Below, piece by piece: positions 5,676 through 9,488 of a stretch of 9,488 bases of DNA. Location: contig JAAEEW010000229.1 in assembly GCA_013415595.1 (NCBI GenBank), positions 1 to 9,488 of the forward strand. Direction: 5' to 3'. The notes beneath the pieces were generated by a model. That model had not been told where the DNA came from. It did no database searches and saw nothing but the letters and a program-made list of their open reading frames with translations. Origin of the DNA: Methanosarcinales archaeon. Lineage in GTDB: Archaea > Halobacteriota > Methanosarcinia > Methanotrichales > Methanotrichaceae. Position numbers and translations under genes: made by a program. The number at the start of each line of letters is the position of its first letter. The first letter of the stretch is position 1.

Positions 5676-6314
5676 TCAGGCCTTCCCCTTTCGCTCCACT
5701 AACTCGGCAAAGGCTAAGGTGCCGTTTATCTTCTTCACTTTGGCCCTCACCACTTCACCCTTTACCGTTCCCGGTATGAAGATCAGGAACTTGTCCACCT
5801 TGGCTATGCCGTCGCCCCGGTTTCCTACTGACTCTATCCTGAGCTCGTAGGTCTCCCCTTCCTCTATCAGGTCTTTCTGAACAGCGGCCTTGGCCTTTCT
5901 CTTCTTCACCGGCCTGTGAGCGCCGCAGGCGTCGCACTTGAGCATCAAAACCCGGTCGCTCTTGATCAGATGAGTGTCGGGAAGTTTGCACTCTGAGCAG
6001 ACCACGTACTCATCGAAGTACGACTCGATCTGCCGGGCAATGGCTTCCTCGGAGAACCTTCCCTGAAATACTCCCCGGTGCCCCTCGATCTTCCCTGCCG
6101 TCCCCATCTCCTGCAAGAGGAACTTCATCAGGTGGTCAGGATCGCGGTCCAATATGTCAGCTATCCCGGCGAAATTATCCAGAACCGTAGTCTTGCCCTC
6201 ATAGAACACCTTGGGAGAGGGTATTACAAACCGCTCCTTGGCGTTCCTGGTGGCAGGCATCCGTTTTAGGGCCCGGTCGAGGCCTTCCATGTAGTCTTCC
6301 AAGCTGGTCACCAA
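5676..6314 (-). CDS. aif2b: Translation initiation factor aIF2 subunit beta with C-terminal TRAM domain
   Basis: Beta subunit of the aIF2 heterotrimer that carries Met-tRNAi to the small ribosomal subunit. The 212-residue protein contains the core RFVIPSPKVFYEGKTTVLDNF (28-48) and the DRDPDHLMKFLLQEMGTAG segment (56-74). Its zinc ribbon uses Cys106, Cys109, Cys127 and Cys130. The C-terminus (about 152-210, GETYELRIESVGNRGDGIAKV...) is a TRAM domain, an RNA-binding OB-like fold fused to aIF2 beta in Methanosarcinales and some other euryarchaea. The start is taken as TTG 6314, 5 nt after the rpl10e stop and about 10 nt after GGAG. Homologues may begin a few residues later, so the exact start could be an internal TTG or ATG within the first nine codons. 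Confidence 0.93.
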   Translation of the reverse strand: MVTSLEDYMEGLDRALKRMPATRNAKERFVIPSPKVFYEGKTTVLDNFAGIADILDRDPDHLMKFLLQEMGTAGKIEGHRGVFQGRFSEEAIARQIESYFDEYVVCSECKLPDTHLIKSDRVLMLKCDACGAHRPVKKRKAKAAVQKDLIEEGETYELRIESVGNRGDGIAKVDKFLIFIPGTVKGEVVRAKVKKINGTLAFAELVERKGKA

Positions 6315-6319
6315 TCGAT

Positions 6320-6817
6320 TTAGGACTCCACCACTATTTGAATGGGGGTGGGCAGCTTATGTCCAGCCCTCTTCATAGCGATCTTTGCCAAATTTAAATG
6401 TTCGGGGAGGACTTCCAGGGTGAAGATTTTCTGACCGGGGTGTACCTGAGCAGCTGTGCCTACAGCCTTTCCGAATGCCCGGCGCATACCGCTGGAAACT
6501 CGGTCTGCCCCAGCCCCAGTCGCCTGCTTGTTCTCTCTGATGACGTGATGGGGATAGGTTCTGAGCTTGAGGTGGTAGTTGGTACGACCTACCTTGTTCA
6601 TCAAATAACGATTTGCAGCAACCCTGGCTGCCTCCAGAGCCGTGTGCCTGATCTGGCAGGGCTCCTTCACTACTAAAGACATCTTGACGGGAAACTCATC
6701 GGTCAGGTTCCCCATGTCATAGGAAACTACCTTGCTTCCCGGAACGCCGCCCATATATCGCCTGCGAGTGTAAGGGCGCTCGATCCTCCGATACATACTT
6801 GCTGGTTTACGAGCCAA
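6320..6817 (-). CDS. rpl10e: 50S ribosomal protein L10e (uL16 family)
   Basis: Large-subunit ribosomal protein of the L16/L10e family, which sits near the A-site tRNA and the central protuberance. At 165 residues it is about normal for archaea. The basic N-terminus MARKPASMYRRIERPYTRRRYMGGVPGSK is diagnostic. The segments NYHLKLRTYPHHVIRENK (about 80-97) and GADRVSSGMRRAFGKAVGTAA (about 103-123) are the family core. The start is TTG 6817: GGAGGAG lies about 8 nt upstream (complement of 6826-6832), and the first ATG (codon 8) would remove the conserved N-terminus. First gene of the leftward operon; a TATA box at 6867-6874 is well placed. Confidence 0.97.
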   Translation of the reverse strand: MARKPASMYRRIERPYTRRRYMGGVPGSKVVSYDMGNLTDEFPVKMSLVVKEPCQIRHTALEAARVAANRYLMNKVGRTNYHLKLRTYPHHVIRENKQATGAGADRVSSGMRRAFGKAVGTAAQVHPGQKIFTLEVLPEHLNLAKIAMKRAGHKLPTPIQIVVES

Positions 6818-6866
6818 ATGATACTCCTCCAGATAATCTTGATCCCCGCTTGCTTAGCTGATCTAG

Positions 6867-6874
6867 TTTATAAG
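6867..6874 (-). promoter_or_regulatory. TATA box of the rpl10e-aIF2 beta-cofE-cofC operon
   Basis: CTTATAAA on the minus strand is a near-ideal archaeal TATA box. A start about 25 nt downstream (near 6845) leaves a leader of about 28 nt containing GGAGGAG and TTG 6817. It lies just past the gatD stop codon, so rpl10e need not depend on gatD read-through. Confidence 0.7.
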
Positions 6875-6884
6875 ACTTGGGATG

Positions 6885-8117
6885 CTATACAGTGGCCGGG
6901 GTAGAGTCCGATATCTCTCCGGCCATCGAACGGCTCATGACCTCCAGGGCCTCTTCCCTGCCCGACGTGTTGCCCAGGGCCCACATCATCTTCACCAGGG
7001 CCACCTCGGGAAGCATGTCCCTGCCCTCCACCGCTCCGGCGGCCAGCATGTACCGCCCGGTATCATAAACCCGGTCACAGATGCGGCCCCGCAGGCACTG
7101 GGAGGTCACCACCACCGGAATGCCGGCGTCTGCCGCCCGCTTGATGGAAGGTATCCATTCGGAGGAGACATGGCCCAGGCCCGTGCCTTCCAGGACTATG
7201 CCCCGGTAACCGGCGTCCACGTAGTAATCCAGAATGGCTGACGACGCCCCGGGGACGTACTTCACCAGGGCGCATCTGGGCTCCAGGCGGTCGGAAAGCT
7301 CCAGATCCGTCTGGCCCCGCCTCCTGTAGCTGCCGAAGGTCTGGATCTTTCGGGACAGGTAATCCACCCGGCCGATGGGCTGCCGGTTGACAGACTGGAA
7401 GGCGTCCCGACGGGAGGTGTGCATCTTGCGCACTCTGGTCCCCCGGTGGATGGAGCAATAATCGTCGCTGGTGCCGGCGTGCATGACCAGGCTCACCTCG
7501 GCGATGTCGCTAACCGCAACAGTTGCCGCGCAAATCGCGTTCATGGCGGCATCGCTGCTGGGGCGGTCGGAGCTTCGCTGCGAGCCCACCATCACGATTG
7601 GAACCGGGGTCCTGATCATAAAAGATAGTGCAGCAGCGGTGTAGGTCATGGTATCGGTGCCGTGGGTGACGATGACCCCCTGGGAGCCGGATCGGATCTC
7701 GGCGGCCACTGCCCGGGCCAGCTCTATCCAGTACTCGGCCCGCATGTTCTCGCTGAGGATGGTGTAGATCACCCTGGCGTTGTAGCTGGCGATCTCCTCC
7801 AGCTCCGGGATGGCGGAGATGATCTCCCCGGCTGAGAACTGGCTGGTGACTGCGCCGGTCCGGTAGTCCACCTTGCTGGCGATGGTCCCGCCGGTGGATA
7901 GTATCGAGACCTGGGGAAGGCCCTCGCGCTTATGCAGAGCCTTTTGCGGGAGGGAGACCGACTGCCCTTTCTCCAGGAGCTCTATTTTGTCTGCCCGCAG
8001 GCCGACGTTGTAGCCGTTCTTCAGCTTGATCACCGTATTATCGCTGCGAGAGGGCATGAGTATGCCTTCGTAGGAGGTCTTGCCGCAAAGAACTGATATC
8101 TTGTCCCCCAGGTCCAT
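6885..8117 (-). CDS. gatD: Glutamyl-tRNA(Gln) amidotransferase subunit D
   Basis: GatD is the glutaminase half of the archaeal GatDE enzyme that converts Glu-tRNA(Gln) to Gln-tRNA(Gln); it releases ammonia for the GatE subunit. From ATG 8117 it has 410 residues, in the family range. The N-terminal beta-barrel (about 1-60, with GDKISVL...YEGILMPS) is followed by an L-asparaginase-like domain. Catalytic motifs are TGGTIAS (75-81, Thr78), HGTDTM (152-157, Thr154 and Asp155) and the lysine in RVRKMHTSRRDAF (Lys231), giving the complete T-T-D-K set. AGGTGG (complement of 8123-8128) lies 5 nt before ATG 8117. An in-frame GTG at 8126 lies inside this Shine-Dalgarno site and so is rejected. gatE is not in the window. 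Divergent from the XTP diphosphatase gene. Confidence 0.96.
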   Translation of the reverse strand: MDLGDKISVLCGKTSYEGILMPSRSDNTVIKLKNGYNVGLRADKIELLEKGQSVSLPQKALHKREGLPQVSILSTGGTIASKVDYRTGAVTSQFSAGEIISAIPELEEIASYNARVIYTILSENMRAEYWIELARAVAAEIRSGSQGVIVTHGTDTMTYTAAALSFMIRTPVPIVMVGSQRSSDRPSSDAAMNAICAATVAVSDIAEVSLVMHAGTSDDYCSIHRGTRVRKMHTSRRDAFQSVNRQPIGRVDYLSRKIQTFGSYRRRGQTDLELSDRLEPRCALVKYVPGASSAILDYYVDAGYRGIVLEGTGLGHVSSEWIPSIKRAADAGIPVVVTSQCLRGRICDRVYDTGRYMLAAGAVEGRDMLPEVALVKMMWALGNTSGREEALEVMSRSMAGEISDSTPATV

Positions 8118-8152
8118 GGATTCCACCTTTTATTCTCTCTATTTTGCAGGCC

Positions 8153-8160
8153 CATATAAG
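8153..8160 (-). promoter_or_regulatory. TATA box of gatD
   Basis: CTTATATG on the minus strand is centred about 26 nt from a likely start near 8130, giving a very short leader that just includes the AGGTGG site. Read on the plus strand it is CATATAAG, so it could also act towards the diphosphatase gene, with a long leader of about 180 nt. Confidence 0.5.
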
Positions 8161-8305
8161 ATCTTCCAGTGGAATGTTTAATACTATGCCTGCAAGCCAG
8201 TCTCCGGAGCAGAGGTTTTGGGCCAGAGGATCAATCTAAACGAGATGAAAGGCCCTCCTTTCGGGCCCGGGGATTTCGAGACTCTGGATCTGGAAGCGGG
8301 ACTGT

Positions 8306-8355
8306 AAGGGAAGAAGATGAAGAGGAGAAGACAAAGAGGAGAGAACGAGGAGGAG
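8306..8355 (+). repeat. Polypurine tract with 14-nt periodicity upstream of the XTP diphosphatase gene
   Basis: Fifty nucleotides with only three pyrimidines (T8318, C8332, C8346), each exactly 14 nt apart. It can be read as three degenerate 14-mers: AAGAAGATGAAGAG, GAGAAGACAAAGAG and GAGAGAACGAGGAG. Its end supplies the GAGGAGGAG Shine-Dalgarno site of the next gene. Purine-only sequence self-matches easily, so the repeat reading is tentative. Confidence 0.5.
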
Positions 8356-8363
8356 CATTTGAC

Positions 8364-8897
8364 ATGATGTATTTCGTCACCGGAAACAAAGGAAAGTTCG
8401 CAGAGGCGCAGGCCATATTTGGCGATCTGGTTCAAAAGAACATAGGCTACATCGAGATTCAGGCCGACAGCCTGGAGGAGGTGGCCTCCTACGGGATGAA
8501 GGAGGTGACGGCCAGGCTGGACGGCCCGGTGATGATAGAGGATGCCGGGCTGTTCATAGATGCCCTGAAAGGTTTTCCCGGGGTCTACTCCGCCTACGTC
8601 TTCGACACCATCGGCAACCAGGGGATTTTGCGGCTGATGGAGGGCGTATCCAACCGGGGCGCATCGTTTCGCTCCGTGGTGGGCTACGCCGAGCCGGAAA
8701 TGGAGCCCCGGCTTTTCCGGGGAGAGTTGAAGGGCCGGATAAACTTCGAGCCCCGGGGCCAGGGAGGATTTGGCTACGACCCCATATTCGATGTGGACGG
8801 GAAGACCGTGGCCGAGATGAGCATCCCGGAGAAAAATAAGATATCCCACCGGGCGGGGTCCATGCACGCCCTGAAGGAGTGGCTGGACAGCCGCTAG
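8364..8897 (+). CDS. rdgB: XTP/dITP diphosphatase (RdgB/HAM1 family)
   Basis: House-cleaning pyrophosphatase that hydrolyses dITP, ITP and XTP to monophosphates, keeping deaminated purines out of DNA and RNA. At 177 residues it has the archaeal Ham1 length. Motifs in order are TGNKGKF (6-12), EDAGLFIDALKGFPGVYSAY (59-78, with the metal-binding Glu-Asp), GGFGYDPIF (134-142) and SHRAGSM (161-167). All residues expected for activity appear present. ATG 8364 (then ATG 8367) is preceded by GAGGAGGAG at 8347-8355. The frame is open back to 8169, but that extension is highly charged, lies across the polypurine tract and does not fit the family. It converges on the 84-residue gene 22 nt away. Confidence 0.94.
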   Translation: MMYFVTGNKGKFAEAQAIFGDLVQKNIGYIEIQADSLEEVASYGMKEVTARLDGPVMIEDAGLFIDALKGFPGVYSAYVFDTIGNQGILRLMEGVSNRGASFRSVVGYAEPEMEPRLFRGELKGRINFEPRGQGGFGYDPIFDVDGKTVAEMSIPEKNKISHRAGSMHALKEWLDSR

Positions 8898-8919
8898 ATG
8901 CGGGATTTAGGGCGGCTGA

Positions 8920-9174
8920 TCAGCACTTTTTGGACTGGACGGCGCACTTGGGAAGCATGCGGCTGTCGATGACCTTTATGCGGGGAGCCTGCACGCCGGA
9001 TATGTAGACCCGGCGTTCTCCCACCTGGACGAAAGAGTCGGTGGGCTTGGGGGGGCTCAGCTGAACGGAGAACATGAGGGGGCCTTCACAGGTGGTGGCT
9101 ATGCGGCGGTCTGTCGACTTTGACCGGATGTACTCTTCCATCTCCGGCTCTATCTTCAGTGTTATCTGCTTCAT
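8920..9174 (-). CDS. Uncharacterised 84-residue protein with C-terminal cysteines
   Basis: Starts MKQITLKIEPEMEEYIRSK. A TTCEGPLMFSVQL stretch (27-39), a TDSFVQVGERRVYISGVQA segment (45-63) and a basic tail follow, ending KCAVQSKKC. Cysteines are at 29, 77 and 84. Alternating beta/turn patterning and the spacing of one internal plus two C-terminal cysteines faintly recall small HesB/IscA-like Fe-S assembly proteins, but the order does not match closely and I do not assign that function. No membrane segment is present. ATG 9174 has no Shine-Dalgarno site; an in-frame GTG at 9219 would add 15 hydrophobic residues and cannot be excluded. Placed between two unrelated genes, so context gives no role. 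Confidence 0.6.
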   Translation of the reverse strand: MKQITLKIEPEMEEYIRSKSTDRRIATTCEGPLMFSVQLSPPKPTDSFVQVGERRVYISGVQAPRIKVIDSRMLPKCAVQSKKC

Positions 9175-9225
9175 GGACAAAAATATGAAAGAGGGCTCCA
9201 GGTAGAAAAAGTGTTCCACCCTGCA

Positions 9226-9404
9226 GGGGAGGATTCCCCCATGGGACTTTCAGGAACGCCTGCCATCGGCCATGGCAGGTCCCTTCGGGATGCTGGCAGA
9301 AAAGCTCTGAGAAGGCAGGACAAGGGAATGAGGAATAGACGAGGCCCAGGACCGCCTTATGGCAGATGGTGTACCTTTTATATGGTGCCGATCACCCCCT
9401 GCTG
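9226..9404 (+). other. Structured segment before the RNase P gene with a possible 54-residue ORF
   Basis: CCTGCCAT (9259-9266) and ATGGCAGG (9272-9279) form a perfect 8-bp stem with a 5-nt loop. A second small hairpin, TCCC/GGGA, follows at once. An ORF starts at ATG 9241, with GGGGAGG (9226-9232) 8 nt upstream, and ends with TGA 9403-9405, overlapping the next gene's ATG by one base (TGATG). Its product would be basic and Gly/Arg-rich in the middle (GMRNRRGPGPPYGRW). The ORF may be real, or the segment may be a structured leader. Confidence 0.35.
9376..9383 (+). promoter_or_regulatory. TATA box for the RNase P component gene
   Basis: TTTTATAT is centred about 25 nt before ATG 9405. The distance predicts transcription starting at the ATG, a leaderless mRNA, in line with the missing Shine-Dalgarno site. 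Confidence 0.5.
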
Positions 9405-9488
9405 ATGAAGCGAAGACAGGCCAGGGATGCCCGGGACCTGGCCAGACAGAGGATAGAGCGGCTATTCGAGCTGGCCGAGGAGGAGCAC
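9405..9488 (+). CDS. rnp4: Ribonuclease P protein component 4 (Rpp21-like), 5' part only
   Basis: Twenty-eight codons are visible before the window ends. The translated start MKRRQARDARDLARQRIERL, continuing with FELAEEEH, matches the N-terminal helices of archaeal Rpp21/RNase P component 4, which typically shows a basic start followed by A-x-x-R-I-x-x-L-F-x-L-A-E-E. The zinc-binding cysteines expected in the rest of the protein lie outside the window. With Rpp29 it supports the RNase P RNA in 5' tRNA maturation. The identification relies on this short signature only. Confidence 0.75.
   Translation, partial: MKRRQARDARDLARQRIERLFELAEEEH

Noticed and set aside
8258..8300. Possible tRNA or box C/D RNA in the gatD-diphosphatase gap
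   Set aside because: A TTCGA-like string and a GATGA-like string occur, but no cloverleaf, paired C/D boxes or flanking stem could be built.
8169..8363. 65-residue N-terminal extension of the XTP diphosphatase
   Set aside because: The conserved family start MYFVTGNKGKF lies at 8367, a Shine-Dalgarno site sits just before 8364, and the extension encodes a charged low-complexity stretch from a polypurine tract.

Overview
The window is a stretch of an archaeal chromosome, most likely a methanogenic euryarchaeon of the Methanosarcinales type; Methanothrix/Methanosaeta is my best guess, and that genus call is inference. The archaeal assignment rests on ribosomal proteins S3Ae and L10e, translation factor aIF2 beta with a C-terminal TRAM domain, the archaea-type amidotransferase subunit GatD, an RNase P Rpp21-type subunit, TATA-box promoters and several genes without a Shine-Dalgarno sequence. 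Two F420 biosynthesis genes (cofE, cofC) and a WQ-start HTH/ACT regulator point to a methanogen. No phage, transposon, CRISPR, rRNA or tRNA gene was seen. Almost everything looks like vertically inherited core genome.

Layout. At the left edge rps3ae runs rightward from a TTG start. It converges on a leftward mscL gene whose channel carries an added C-terminal four-cysteine zinc ribbon; the 290 bp between them is full of hairpins. A sparse region follows (about 1406-2004). It holds the mscL promoter, one strong hairpin and a probable 30-residue single-span membrane microprotein on the minus strand, divergent from the next gene. Rightward again come an orphan AAA+ ATPase (apparently leaderless, GTG start) and a small HTH/ACT-domain regulator, closed by a hairpin with T-runs on both sides.

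From 6817 down to 3841 a leftward operon reads rpl10e, aIF2 beta, an uncharacterised 71-residue gene, cofE, cofC. Its first four genes are packed tightly (0-29 nt gaps). The cofE-cofC gap is 165 nt and is almost entirely made of a degenerate 14-bp tandem repeat, about ten copies, consensus TTTGGCCRACRCTC on the coding strand. This is the most unusual structure in the window. The operon joins ribosome assembly and translation initiation to synthesis and polyglutamylation of coenzyme F420, so it may couple growth rate to the methanogenic cofactor pool (inference).

Right part. gatD (leftward, own promoter) lies upstream of the rpl10e promoter and is divergent from an XTP/dITP diphosphatase gene, which is preceded by a 50-nt polypurine tract. 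That gene converges on an unrecognised 84-residue cysteine-containing protein. The window ends in the first 28 codons of an RNase P component 4 gene, preceded by a structured segment with a possible small ORF and a TATA box placed for a leaderless transcript.
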